NCBI GenBank assembly: GCA_026400815.1
Contig: JAPLOI010000051.1
Coordinates: 1 to 40,167 of the forward strand
Origin: Alphaproteobacteria bacterium
GTDB taxonomy: Bacteria; Pseudomonadota; Alphaproteobacteria; Acetobacterales; Acetobacteraceae
Direction of reading: 5' to 3'
Length of the DNA: 40,167 nucleotides
The notes under the pieces are model-generated. The model saw only the letters and a program-made list of their open reading frames with translations. It searched no databases and had not been told where the DNA came from. Below, in pieces: positions 8,654 to 16,452 of this stretch; the first letter of the stretch is position 1; every line of letters begins with the position of its first letter. A program made the position numbers and the translations under genes.

Positions 8654-9547
8654 ATGACGATCCTGGTGACGGGCGGCAGTGGGCAATTGGCGCAGGCGCT
8701 GGCAGAGGCCGCTGGTGCGCGCCCGGTGCGCGTGGTGGGCCGGCCCGATTTCGATTTCGATCGCATCACCGGCCTGCCGGCCGTGCTGGCCGCGGCCAAG
8801 CCCGCGCTGGTGATCAATGCCGCGGCCTATACCGCGGTGGATCGCGCCGAGAGCGACGCGGCGGCCGCGTGGCGGGCCAACCGCGACGGGCCGGCGGTGC
8901 TGGCCGCCTATTGCGCCGGTGCCGGCATTCCGCTGATCCATGTCTCGACTGATTTTGTGTTCGATGGCTCCAAGGGCGCGCCGTACACCGAAAACGACGC
9001 GCCCAACCCCACCAGCGTCTATGGCGCCAGCAAGCTGGCCGGCGAGCAGGCAGTGCTGGCGGCATGCCGGCAGGCGATCGTGCTGCGCACCTCCTGGGTG
9101 TATGCGGCGCGCGGGCGCAACTTCGTGCTGACCATGCTGAACCTGGCAAGCACGCGCGACCGGCTGCGCGTGGTGGCGGACCAGCGCGGCTGCCCCACGG
9201 CGGCTTCCGACCTCGCCGAGGCGATCCTGGGCATGGCCGAGGCGATCGCGCGCGAAGGCTGGCAGGACCGGTTCGGCGGCATCTTCCATGCCGCCGGCGG
9301 CGGCGAGACGACCTGGCACGGCCTGGCCAGCGCGGCGATCACGCGCGCCGCACCCTATGGCCAGAAGCAGCCCGAGGCGATCGAGGCGATCGGCAGTGCG
9401 GAATTCCCGACGCCGGTGCAGCGGCCGGCGGATTCCAGGCTGGATTGCAGCCGGCTGGAGCAGGTGTTCGGCCTGCGCCTGCCGCAATGGGAGGCGGCGC
9501 TTGACCGCACCCTGGCGCGCATCTTCGCGTCCGCATCCACGCGATAG
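8654..9547 (+). CDS. rfbD: dTDP-4-dehydrorhamnose reductase
   Basis: Last step of dTDP-L-rhamnose synthesis: NAD(P)H-dependent reduction of the 4-keto group. The protein is 297 residues from the ATG at 8654, which gives MTILVTGGSGQL. Further upstream starts would run into rfbC. Nucleotide-binding TGGSGQLAQ is at 6-14. Also visible are NAAAYTAVDRAE, STDFVFDG, the catalytic YGASKLAGE, and the RTSWVYAARGRNFVLTML segment. The gene is followed seven bases later by a GT2 glycosyltransferase. Confidence 0.96.
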   Translation: MTILVTGGSGQLAQALAEAAGARPVRVVGRPDFDFDRITGLPAVLAAAKPALVINAAAYTAVDRAESDAAAAWRANRDGPAVLAAYCAGAGIPLIHVSTDFVFDGSKGAPYTENDAPNPTSVYGASKLAGEQAVLAACRQAIVLRTSWVYAARGRNFVLTMLNLASTRDRLRVVADQRGCPTAASDLAEAILGMAEAIAREGWQDRFGGIFHAAGGGETTWHGLASAAITRAAPYGQKQPEAIEAIGSAEFPTPVQRPADSRLDCSRLEQVFGLRLPQWEAALDRTLARIFASASTR

Positions 9548-9554
9548 GCCGACC

Positions 9555-10499
9555 ATGGCGTCGCGCGCCGCGGAAGCTCGCGTCGTCATCCTGCTGGCCA
9601 GCTATAACGGCGCGGCCTTCCTGGCCGAGCAATTGGCCAGCCTGGAGGCGCAGGACCATGCCAACTGGCAGCTGGTGTGGCGCGACGACGGTTCCCGCGA
9701 CGAGAGCGTGGCGATCCTGCAGGATTTTGCCGCCCGGCAGGCGCCCGGGCGGGTGGAACAGTTGACGGTTCCAGGAACGCATGTGGGCTCCGCCGCCGGG
9801 TTCCTCGCATTGTTGCGCCACGTGGCGCCGGGGCTCCGCCCGTGGGACGTGGTGGCCTTTGCCGACCAGGACGATGTGTGGCTGCCGTTCAAGCTCTCCC
9901 GCGCCGTGCGGGCGCTGGGCGAGGCGGCGGACGAACTGCCCGCGGTCTATTGCGCACGCCAGGTGCTGGTGGATGCGAAGCTGACCCCGCTGGCGGCCTC
10001 TGCCCGGCTGGGGGTAACGCCGCGCTTCCCGGCGTCCCTGACGCAGAACCTCGCCACCGGCTGCACCATGGCGATGAACGCGGCGGCGGCGCGGCTGGTG
10101 GCAGGCAGTTGGTCCCCGGCCGGGTGCCTTCATGACTGGTGGGCCTATCTGCTGGTGACGGCGGCCGGTGGCGCGTTCCTGGCCGATGACGAGCCCGTGG
10201 TGCTGTATCGCCAGCATGGCGGCAACGCGGTGGGGGCGCAGCGAAGCTTTGCGCGGCGGGCCTGGGCAGCGTTGCGGCGCGGCCCGCGGGCGTTCATGGA
10301 TCTGCTGCGGGAGAACGTGGCCGCGCTGGACGCCCAGCGGCACCTGCTGACACCGGAAGCCCGGATGCAGCTGGACCTGATCCAGCAGGGGCTGCGCGGC
10401 GGGCCGTGGCAGCGGCTTGTGGCGCTGCACCGGTGCGGGCTGCGGCGGCAGGGGTGGGCGGAACAGCTGGTGTTCCGGGTGTGGTTCATGTTCGGGTAA
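9555..10499 (+). CDS. GT2 glycosyltransferase, possible rhamnosyltransferase
   Basis: A 314-residue GT2 (GT-A fold) glycosyltransferase. The N-terminus RVVILLASYNGAAFL starts the nucleotide-binding fold, WRDDGSRDES (42-51) is the first acidic motif, and FADQDDVW (102-109) holds the DxD metal site. A later CLHDWW plus VLYRQHGGNAVG match proteins annotated as rhamnosyltransferases or RfbG-like. It is the last gene of the rhamnose operon, seven bases after rfbD, so dTDP-L-rhamnose is the likely donor; this is context-based. Its stop is followed at once by an AT-rich hairpin repeat, and the next gene converges. Confidence 0.88.
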   Translation: MASRAAEARVVILLASYNGAAFLAEQLASLEAQDHANWQLVWRDDGSRDESVAILQDFAARQAPGRVEQLTVPGTHVGSAAGFLALLRHVAPGLRPWDVVAFADQDDVWLPFKLSRAVRALGEAADELPAVYCARQVLVDAKLTPLAASARLGVTPRFPASLTQNLATGCTMAMNAAAARLVAGSWSPAGCLHDWWAYLLVTAAGGAFLADDEPVVLYRQHGGNAVGAQRSFARRAWAALRRGPRAFMDLLRENVAALDAQRHLLTPEARMQLDLIQQGLRGGPWQRLVALHRCGLRRQGWAEQLVFRVWFMFG

Positions 10500-10500
10500 A

Positions 10501-10630
10501 GCAAGGAAGCGGTTCTTTTTTGAAAAAAAGAACCAAAAAACTTTTATCACTGATCGGCGAAAAAAAATCCTCGCATCCAGTAAAAAAGTCTTTTTGCTTC
10601 TTTTTCTTCAGAAAAAGAAGATTCTTTCTT
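10501..10630. repeat. Dispersed two-arm hairpin repeat, copy 1
   Basis: An AT-rich element filling the gap between two convergent genes, in very GC-rich surroundings. Left arm: an 11-bp perfect stem GGTTCTTTTTT/AAAAAAGAACC with a two-base loop (10511-10534), then AAAAAACTTTT. Right arm: a 10-bp stem CTTCTTTTTC/GAAAAAGAAG with loop TTCA (10597-10620), preceded by AAAAAAGTCTTTTTG. The two arms are diverged inverted copies of one design. The core (about 10546-10580) has no strong hairpin here. Same family as the elements at 16.3, 19.3 and 38.6 kb. It could act as a bidirectional terminator. Confidence 0.9.
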
Positions 10631-11938
10631 TCACCCTTCTTCCTGGTCTTCCAGCATGAACTGGTCCGCCTCCTCGTCGTAGCCGAACAGCTCGGCGTAG
10701 CGGCCCCAGCCGATCACGGCGCGCAGCGTGGCTTCGGCGTAGTCCGGCGACATGTGGTCTTCCAGTTCGTCGCGGAAGCGCAGCGCGGGCACGCGGTGGT
10801 TCCAGCGTTCGTCCAGCGTGCGGCGAATGGTGGCGGCGAGGCGGACATGGCTGCGCAGGGCCTCGGCGAAGAGCAGCTTGCGCGGCTCGGTATCGGCATC
10901 GACGAAGCTGCGGCCGGCTTCCAGCAGGTGCAAATCGCCTTCGGCCAGCTCGGCCAGGCGCAGCAGGGCCAGCGCCTCGCCGAGGGGCAGCAGGTCGTCC
11001 ACCTCCAGCTGCAGCGCGCTGGCCAGGGCCGGCAGGTCGGCGCGGCCGCGATAGGGCGGCGCGGCGAGGGTTTCCAGCAGGCCGGCCATGAGGTTGGTGC
11101 TGACGGGATGGAGCGGCGTGGCCAGGCCGGTTTCGTCGGCCGGGATGGTGCGGCTGGGTGCGGGTGCGGGGGCGCGCCGCGTGAGCATGCCGTAGATGTC
11201 GTCCACGATGTGGCCAAAGGCGGGGTCGTGGCGGTTGCGGGGATGCGGCAGGGTGACGCGCAACTCGTGCTCAACGCGGCCGGGGTTGGAGGCGAAAACC
11301 AGGATGCGGTCGCACATCAGCACCGCTTCCTCAATGCCGTGGGTGACCATGAGCAGGGCGCGGGCGGGAAGGCGGCCTTCGGACCAGAGGTCGATGAGGT
11401 CGGTACGCAGGGTTTCGGCGGTGAGCACGTCGAGCGCGCTGAACGGCTCGTCCATGAGCAGCAGGTCGGGATGGACGACAAGGGCGCGGGCGAGGCCGAC
11501 GCGCTGGCGCATGCCGCCGGACAGCTCCTTGGGGTAGGCACCCTCGAACCCGCCAAGGCCGATGAGGGCGATCGCCTCCTCGGCGCGGCGCTCACGCTCC
11601 GCGCGCGGAACGCCCTGGGCTTCCAGGCCGAGTTCCACGTTCTCCTGCACGGTCAGCCAGGGAAACAGGGCGAAGCTCTGGAACACCATGGCGATGCCCT
11701 CGGCAGGGCCGGCGATCGGGGCACCGCGCCAGCGAACCTCGCCCTGGGTGGGAACCAGCAGGCCGGCGACGATGCGCAGCAGGGTGGATTTGCCGGAGCC
11801 GGAGCGGCCGAGCAGGCCGACGATCTCGCCGGCCCGGAGCGTGAGGTTCACGTCGTCGAGCACCACAAGGTCGGCGGCGCTGTCCTTGTGGTAGGCCTGC
11901 CTGCAGCCGCGCACCTCGAGCAGGATGTCGTGATCCAT
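10631..11938 (-). CDS. ABC transporter ATPase with AAA-associated C-terminal domain
   Basis: ATP-binding subunit of a nitrate/sulfonate/bicarbonate (taurine-type) importer, 435 residues. Residues about 1-260 are the ATPase: Walker A GRSGSGKS (44-51), Q-loop FQSFALFPW, signature LSGGMRQRVGLARAL, Walker B LLLMDEPFSALD, and switch histidine in MVTHGIEEA. A linker (about 275-300) leads to a C-terminal domain (about 305-425) of the AAA-associated type that accompanies this ATPase subgroup; its role may be regulatory. The ATG at 11938 lies 14 bases after the permease stop, so the two are one operon. No substrate-binding protein is nearby, so the substrate cannot be named. Confidence 0.9.
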   Translation of the reverse strand: MDHDILLEVRGCRQAYHKDSAADLVVLDDVNLTLRAGEIVGLLGRSGSGKSTLLRIVAGLLVPTQGEVRWRGAPIAGPAEGIAMVFQSFALFPWLTVQENVELGLEAQGVPRAERERRAEEAIALIGLGGFEGAYPKELSGGMRQRVGLARALVVHPDLLLMDEPFSALDVLTAETLRTDLIDLWSEGRLPARALLMVTHGIEEAVLMCDRILVFASNPGRVEHELRVTLPHPRNRHDPAFGHIVDDIYGMLTRRAPAPAPSRTIPADETGLATPLHPVSTNLMAGLLETLAAPPYRGRADLPALASALQLEVDDLLPLGEALALLRLAELAEGDLHLLEAGRSFVDADTEPRKLLFAEALRSHVRLAATIRRTLDERWNHRVPALRFRDELEDHMSPDYAEATLRAVIGWGRYAELFGYDEEADQFMLEDQEEG

Positions 11939-11951
11939 GGCGTGGCTCCGG

Positions 11952-13709
11952 TCAGAAGGTGGCGCGGCGGGCGGCGAAGGCGGCCAGGGGGCGCCAGAGC
12001 AGCCGGTTGATGACGACGACGAACACGACCATGACGGCAACGCCCAGCGCGATGCGCGGAAAGTCCCCGGCCTCCGTGGCCTGGGCGATGTAGGCGCCGA
12101 GGCCCGAGGCAACGAGCTTCGTATCGCCCCAGGCGGCAACCTCGGCCACGATCGCGGCGTTCCAGGCGCCGCCGGAGGCGGTGATGGCGCCGGTGACATA
12201 GGCAGGCAGGATGGCCGGCCACATCACGCGGCGCCACCACAGCCAGCCGGAAAGGCGCAGCGTGCTGGCCGCCTCGGCAAGGTCGCCGGGCAGCGCGGCG
12301 CTGGCGGCGATCACGTTGAACAGGATGTACCACTGCGTGCCGAGCACCATCAACGGGCTGAGCCAGATCTCGGGCGAAAGGCCGAAATGGACGATACCGA
12401 CCACGAAGGGCGGAAACAGCAGGTTGGCCGGGAAGGCGGCGAGGAACTGGATGACCGGCTGGGCAAGCCGGGTGAGAGCAGGGCGCCGGCCGAGCCAGGC
12501 GCCCACCGGCAGCCAGACGATGGAGGCAAGGCCAATCATCGCCGCGACCCGCAGCAGGGTGAAGAGAGCGAGCAGCAGCACCTCCCCGAGCTCCCCCCAG
12601 GAGACGGCCGCGGCGACATAGTCGGCAAGGCGCCAGAAGGCGAGGCCGGCCAGGGCGGCAACGGCAAGGCCGAAGGCGAGGTCGCCGGCGCGGCCCATGG
12701 CGATGCGGCTCCGGCCCTGGCGTGGCAGGCCCAGGCGAAAGCGAAGGCCCAGGGGCAAGGCCGGCAGGCGGAGGCGCAGCGAGCCGATGGCGGCAAGCCC
12801 GGTGCCAAGCGCTTCGGCGGCGCGGCGCAGCACGCGGGTGCGGCGCAGGAGGGCGAGCACCCATGGGTCGGGCGCATTTGCACCGGCAGTGGTTTCGAAG
12901 CGGAACTTTCCAGACCAGGCTACAAGCGGGCGAAAGAGCAGCTGGTCGTACGCGAGGATCACGAGGCCCATGGCAAGCACGGCAAGCCCGATGGCGCCGA
13001 GGTCGCGCTGTTCGAGCGCGAGGGCAACGTAGCTGCCGATGCCAGGCAGGCGCCACGTGGCGTCGCCCAGGGTGATCGCCTCGCTCGCCACCACGAAGAA
13101 CCAGCCGCCAGACATGGAAAGGACCATGTTCCACACCAGCCCCGGCATGGCGAAGGGTACCTCCAGTCGCCAGAAGCGCTGCCAGGCGGTGAGGCGGTAG
13201 GCGCGGGTGGCCTCCACCAGGTCCTGCGGCAGGGTGGTGAGGGACTGGTACATGGCAAAGGCCATGTTCCAGGCCTGGCTGGTGAAGATTGCGAAAATGG
13301 CGGCCAGCTCCAGGCCCAGTACCTGGCCGGGAAAGAGGCCCATGAAGAAGGCGATGGTGAAAGAGAGGAACCCCAGGATCGGGACGGATTGCAGGATATC
13401 GAGCAAGGGCACGAGCACGGCACCGGCGCGCCGGCTCTTCGCGGCCAGGGTGGCGAAGGCGAAGGTGAACAGCAGCGAGGCTGCCATGGCGGCGAGCATG
13501 CGCATGACGGTACGCAGGGCATAGTAGGGAAGATCGGCCGCGGCGAGGGTGAGGCGCGTCGCCTCCGGCGCATCGATCGGGGCAAGCGTGCCGGCGGCGC
13601 CGTGGCCGAAGGCGGCGAGCGCGCCGAGGACGAAGAGCAGGGCGGCAAGGTCCCATTGGTTGGGCAGGCGGCGCGTGCGTCTGGCGGGGGCGGAGGCAGG
13701 GAGGAACAT
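11952..13709 (-). CDS. ABC transporter permease, two permease domains in one chain
   Basis: Inner-membrane component of the same importer. The 585-residue chain contains two complete binding-protein-dependent permease domains, separated by a basic linker (about 285-340). Each half has an EAA-type loop that docks on the ATPase: EATRAYRLTAWQRFWRLEVP in the first, EAASTLRLSGWLWWRRVMWP in the second. Several hydrophobic segments flank each loop. Usually two such domains are supplied by a homodimer; here the dimer is fused. The start ATG at 13709 lacks an obvious ribosome site. Coupled to the ATPase gene downstream. Confidence 0.9.
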   Translation of the reverse strand: MFLPASAPARRTRRLPNQWDLAALLFVLGALAAFGHGAAGTLAPIDAPEATRLTLAAADLPYYALRTVMRMLAAMAASLLFTFAFATLAAKSRRAGAVLVPLLDILQSVPILGFLSFTIAFFMGLFPGQVLGLELAAIFAIFTSQAWNMAFAMYQSLTTLPQDLVEATRAYRLTAWQRFWRLEVPFAMPGLVWNMVLSMSGGWFFVVASEAITLGDATWRLPGIGSYVALALEQRDLGAIGLAVLAMGLVILAYDQLLFRPLVAWSGKFRFETTAGANAPDPWVLALLRRTRVLRRAAEALGTGLAAIGSLRLRLPALPLGLRFRLGLPRQGRSRIAMGRAGDLAFGLAVAALAGLAFWRLADYVAAAVSWGELGEVLLLALFTLLRVAAMIGLASIVWLPVGAWLGRRPALTRLAQPVIQFLAAFPANLLFPPFVVGIVHFGLSPEIWLSPLMVLGTQWYILFNVIAASAALPGDLAEAASTLRLSGWLWWRRVMWPAILPAYVTGAITASGGAWNAAIVAEVAAWGDTKLVASGLGAYIAQATEAGDFPRIALGVAVMVVFVVVINRLLWRPLAAFAARRATF

Positions 13710-13895
13710 GGCGCACGACCGGGCCGGTTGCTTGGCGCGTCGCTACCCGAACGCGCCGCGCTTGTCATGCGCGGTCGCCTGCCGCAACGGCATGGCGGGC
13801 CCGCGTGGGTGGGGTGCCGCGTGCGCGCCCCCTGGCGGACGGGGCCGGGCTGGCCCACATTGCCGCCAACGCCACGAGGCAAGGGAGCGCAGGCA
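13710..13895. other. Divergent intergenic region, promoters not resolved
   Basis: Spacer between the leftward transporter operon and the rightward nitroreductase gene. It is uniformly GC-rich, and I see no convincing promoter hexamers, hairpin or gene. AAGGGAGCG near the right end is the ribosome site of the nitroreductase. Confidence 0.4.
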
Positions 13896-14363
13896 ATGAG
13901 CGATTGGAAGCTGGCACCGCAGATGCCGCAATGGATGGTGGACCACGTGAACCGCTACCTCTCCAGCGGGGGTACGGATGGGCACATGTACACGATCAAG
14001 CTGCCCAACCTGCCGGAGATGGCAGTGCCTTCGCTGCTGCTGGTAACGAAGGGCCGCAAGAGCGGCGAGCCGTTCATCTTCCCGCTATTCTACGGCGACA
14101 CGGCCACGGGCGGGTACATCATCGTCGCCTCCAAGGGCGGCGCGCCGGACCATCCCGGCTGGTACAAGAACCTGCTGGTGCACCCAGAGGCAGAGATCCA
14201 GGTGGGCACGAAGAAGTTGCGCGTGCGCGCCCGCACCGTGACCGGGCCGGAGCGCGCGGGGCTGTGGGAAACGGCGCTGAAGTTCTGGCCGCCCTATGCC
14301 GACTACCAGAAGAAGGCCGTGGATCGGGAGATCCCGGTTGTGGTGCTGGACCCGATCGTCTAG
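13896..14363 (+). CDS. Deazaflavin-dependent nitroreductase family protein
   Basis: A 155-residue protein of the Ddn-like 'nitroreductase family deazaflavin-dependent oxidoreductase' group, a split beta-barrel related to flavin-binding proteins. Typical segments are LLLVTKGRKSGEPFIFPLFY (about 49-68), GGYIIVASKGGAPDHPGWYKNL, HPEAEIQVGTKKLRVRARTV and YADYQKK. Relatives in mycobacteria use F420H2; many proteobacterial members may bind another flavin or have no known cofactor, so an F420 role is not safe here. The ATG at 13896 has GGGAG upstream. It stands alone between the transporter and the PEP-CTERM gene. Confidence 0.85.
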   Translation: MSDWKLAPQMPQWMVDHVNRYLSSGGTDGHMYTIKLPNLPEMAVPSLLLVTKGRKSGEPFIFPLFYGDTATGGYIIVASKGGAPDHPGWYKNLLVHPEAEIQVGTKKLRVRARTVTGPERAGLWETALKFWPPYADYQKKAVDREIPVVVLDPIV

Positions 14364-14393
14364 GGCCGAAGTGTCGGGATTCTTTGCATCATT

Positions 14394-14417
14394 TGTATGC
14401 AGGGTGCATTGCATACA
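14394..14417. promoter_or_regulatory. Nested palindrome upstream of the PEP-CTERM gene
   Basis: TGTATGC (14394-14400) and GCATACA (14411-14417) form a perfect inverted repeat with a 10-base spacer. Within it, ATGCA (14397-14401) and TGCAT (14405-14409) form a second inverted repeat around GGG. The centre lies about 70 bases upstream of the transcription start predicted from the -24/-12 elements, within range of an activator site for a sigma-54 promoter. Confidence 0.5.
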
Positions 14418-14450
14418 TGGAACATGTTGATTTCTTGAAGGCCAACGTAT

Positions 14451-14466
14451 TGGCTTGATACTTGCT
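14451..14466 (+). promoter_or_regulatory. Sigma-54 (-24/-12) promoter for the PEP-CTERM gene
   Basis: TGGCTTGATACTTGCT has TGGC and TTGC separated by seven bases, exactly the spacing of the sigma-54 consensus TGGCAC-N5-TTGC, with the invariant GG and GC in place. Predicted start of transcription is about 14477, leaving a leader of roughly 36 bases that contains the GGAGG ribosome site. Known: sigma-54 control with the PrsK/PrsR pair has been reported for PEP-CTERM genes in other proteobacteria. Confidence 0.65.
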
Positions 14467-14512
14467 TGAGTGCCTCCGGGGAAAAGCACCCTTTCACTGG
14501 AGGCATTCTTTC

Positions 14513-15433
14513 ATGATCAAACATCGAAACATTCGCATCTCTTCTGCGCCCGGCCTGGCGGCCATCGGGCTGGCAGCGGGGCTGGCGCTGGCGCCACTGC
14601 CGGCGGCGGCGCTGACCATCACCACCGTGACCACGGGCGATGCCGCGGCCCAACTGATCCCGCCGCTTCTGGCGCCCGGCTCCGGCATCACGGTCGTGCC
14701 GGGCACCTCAACCTACCAGGGCAGCCTCGCCGCGGGGCAGTCCGGCACCTATACCGGGTTCAACCTGGTTCCCGGCTCCGGCAGCGGGCCAACTCTGTCC
14801 CTGCCCAACGGCATCGTGCTCACCTCCGGCACCGCCAACCTGCCGCTGACCAACACGGTGAACCAGTTCAACCCGGTCTTCCCTGGCACCGGCAGCAACG
14901 CGCTGCTGTCCACCCTGACCGGCAACAGCACCAACGGCGCCAACGCGCTCGGCTTCAGCTTCACCGTGGCCTCGGGCAATTCGGTGCAGGCACAGTTCGT
15001 CTTCGGCACCGATGAGTTCTCGACCCAGTCGGTGACGGACATCTTCGGCTTCTTCATCGATGGCGTGAACTACGCCAAGTTCCCCGGCGGCGAGCTGATC
15101 TCCAACACGGCGGGCAACCCGACCAACTTCATCGCGAACCCGGTTGGAACCAGCCCCTACGGCATCGAATACAATGGGCTGACGCAGGTCTTCACCGTCA
15201 CCGGCCTGCTCGACCCCACGCTTTCGACGCATACGATCGTGATCGCAGTGGCCGATACCGGCGATTCCATCTTCGATAGCGGGGTCTTCATCGGCGGGCT
15301 CACCACAAGCACGGTCACGGATGGCGGCGGCATCGGAACGACGGATGTGCCGGAGCCGGCAACGCTTTCGGTGCTGGGTCTGGGGCTGCTCGGCCTGGGC
15401 ATCGCCCGCCGGCGGCGGCAGCGCGCGCGCTGA
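14513..15433 (+). CDS. PEP-CTERM protein with choice-of-anchor L domain
   Basis: A secreted or surface protein of 306 residues. It has an N-terminal signal peptide (basic MIKHRNIR, hydrophobic core, likely cut near PAAA-LT around 34). A choice-of-anchor L domain follows (about 36-265): GVTVV-like ITVVPGTSTYQGS, GIVLTSGTANL, and the core QAQFVFGTDEFSTQSVTDIFGFFIDGVNYA. The C-terminus is a PEP-CTERM sorting signal: VPEPATLSVLGLGLLGLGI, then RRRRQRAR. Such proteins are handled by an exosortase, usually in bacteria that make exopolysaccharide; no exosortase is in this window. The ATG at 14513 has GGAGG nine bases upstream. The gene appears monocistronic: its own sigma-54-like promoter before it and a strong hairpin directly after it. 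Confidence 0.9.
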   Translation: MIKHRNIRISSAPGLAAIGLAAGLALAPLPAAALTITTVTTGDAAAQLIPPLLAPGSGITVVPGTSTYQGSLAAGQSGTYTGFNLVPGSGSGPTLSLPNGIVLTSGTANLPLTNTVNQFNPVFPGTGSNALLSTLTGNSTNGANALGFSFTVASGNSVQAQFVFGTDEFSTQSVTDIFGFFIDGVNYAKFPGGELISNTAGNPTNFIANPVGTSPYGIEYNGLTQVFTVTGLLDPTLSTHTIVIAVADTGDSIFDSGVFIGGLTTSTVTDGGGIGTTDVPEPATLSVLGLGLLGLGIARRRRQRAR

Positions 15434-15442
15434 GCGAGCAAC

Positions 15443-15466
15443 GGGGCGGGCCTGCGCGCCCGCCCC
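15443..15466 (+). terminator. GC-rich hairpin after the PEP-CTERM gene
   Basis: Perfect 9-bp stem GGGGCGGGC/GCCCGCCCC (15443-15451 with 15458-15466) around a six-base loop, starting nine bases after the stop codon. No U-tract follows, but position and strength fit a transcription terminator. Confidence 0.6.
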
Positions 15467-15562
15467 TAGCCACTCGCCGGGGTTGCTGTACGATATCGCC
15501 ATGCCGGCGCGTGCCGGCCGATCGAACGGGCAGCAAGCCCCCGAGGGAGGCATCGAGACCGA

Positions 15563-16312
15563 ATGAACGCCATCAAGACTTCCATCAAGGCCGGCAAGAC
15601 CGTGGTCGGCACGGCCGGTGCGCCGAATGTCGATGTTGCCCTGCTGGGCGATGCCGGCTTCGATTTCCTGCTGTTCGACACACAGCATTCCCCCTGGGAG
15701 CTGAAGCAGCTCGGCGCGCCGATCGCGGCGATGAAGGGCAAGAAGGCCGCACCGCTGGTGCGCACCAGCTCCAACATCCCCGAGCAGATCTGCTTCGCGC
15801 TGGATGCCGGCGCCCGCGGCATCATCGTGCCGATGGTCAACACCCGCGCCGAAGCCGAAGCGATGGTGCGCGCCTGCCGCTACTACCCGGCCGGCAACCG
15901 CAGCAACGCCGGCGAGCGCGGCGAATGGGGCAGCTTCGGCAGCTACCGCGAATACATGGACACGGTGAACGACGAACTCGTCATCGTGCCGATGATCGAA
16001 ACCAAGCAGGCGCTGGAAAACCTGGACGCCATCGCCTCCGTCCCCGGCGTGGACGTGCTGCTGATCGGCCCCTCCGACCTGTCGATCGAGCTGGACGTGC
16101 CGCTGGACTATAGCTGCGACACCTACCTGCGCGCGCTGGACAAGATCGCCGGCACCGCGGCAAAGCACGGCATCGCGGCCGGCATGTACTTCATCCCGCC
16201 GGGCATGGACCCGAACTTCTTCGTGGACCGCGGCTTCAAGTTCTTCACCGTCCCGTGGGGGCCCTGGGCGACGGCGGGCATTCAGAGCGCGCTGTCTGGG
16301 ATCAAGCGGTAA
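15563..16312 (+). CDS. HpcH/HpaI family aldolase
   Basis: Class II (divalent metal-dependent) pyruvate aldolase of the HpcH/HpaI family, 249 residues. Members cleave 4-hydroxy-2-oxo acids into pyruvate and an aldehyde. Motifs: FDTQHSPWE with the catalytic His42, PLVRTSSN with substrate-binding Arg67, GARGIIVPMVNTRAEAE, metal ligands Glu146 (MIETKQALEN) and Asp172 (IGPSDLS). The ATG at 15563 is preceded by GGGAGG about 14 bases upstream. It may act with the converging SDR and the monooxygenases nearby in one catabolic route, but this is only proximity. A hairpin repeat follows the stop directly. Confidence 0.9.
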   Translation: MNAIKTSIKAGKTVVGTAGAPNVDVALLGDAGFDFLLFDTQHSPWELKQLGAPIAAMKGKKAAPLVRTSSNIPEQICFALDAGARGIIVPMVNTRAEAEAMVRACRYYPAGNRSNAGERGEWGSFGSYREYMDTVNDELVIVPMIETKQALENLDAIASVPGVDVLLIGPSDLSIELDVPLDYSCDTYLRALDKIAGTAAKHGIAAGMYFIPPGMDPNFFVDRGFKFFTVPWGPWATAGIQSALSGIKR

Positions 16313-16316
16313 GGAA

Positions 16317-16445
16317 GGAAGCGGTTCTTTTTTGAAAAAAAGAACCAAAAAACTTTTCTGACTTTGTGCCCCGGCCTTCGATCGAAGGCCGGGGCACAAA
16401 TGGAAAAAGTCTTTTTGCTTCTTTTTCTTCAGAAAAAGAAGACTT
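16317..16445. repeat. Dispersed two-arm hairpin repeat, copy 2, with perfect core palindrome
   Basis: Fills the gap between a rightward aldolase and a leftward SDR gene. Left arm at 16323-16346 is identical to copy 1. Right arm at 16418-16441 is also identical. The core differs completely: a perfect 19-bp palindrome with no loop, TTTGTGCCCCGGCCTTCGA and its complement, at 16363-16400. In RNA this would be a very stable hairpin for either strand, so termination of both convergent genes is plausible. Confidence 0.92.
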
Positions 16446-16452
16446 CCTTGCT

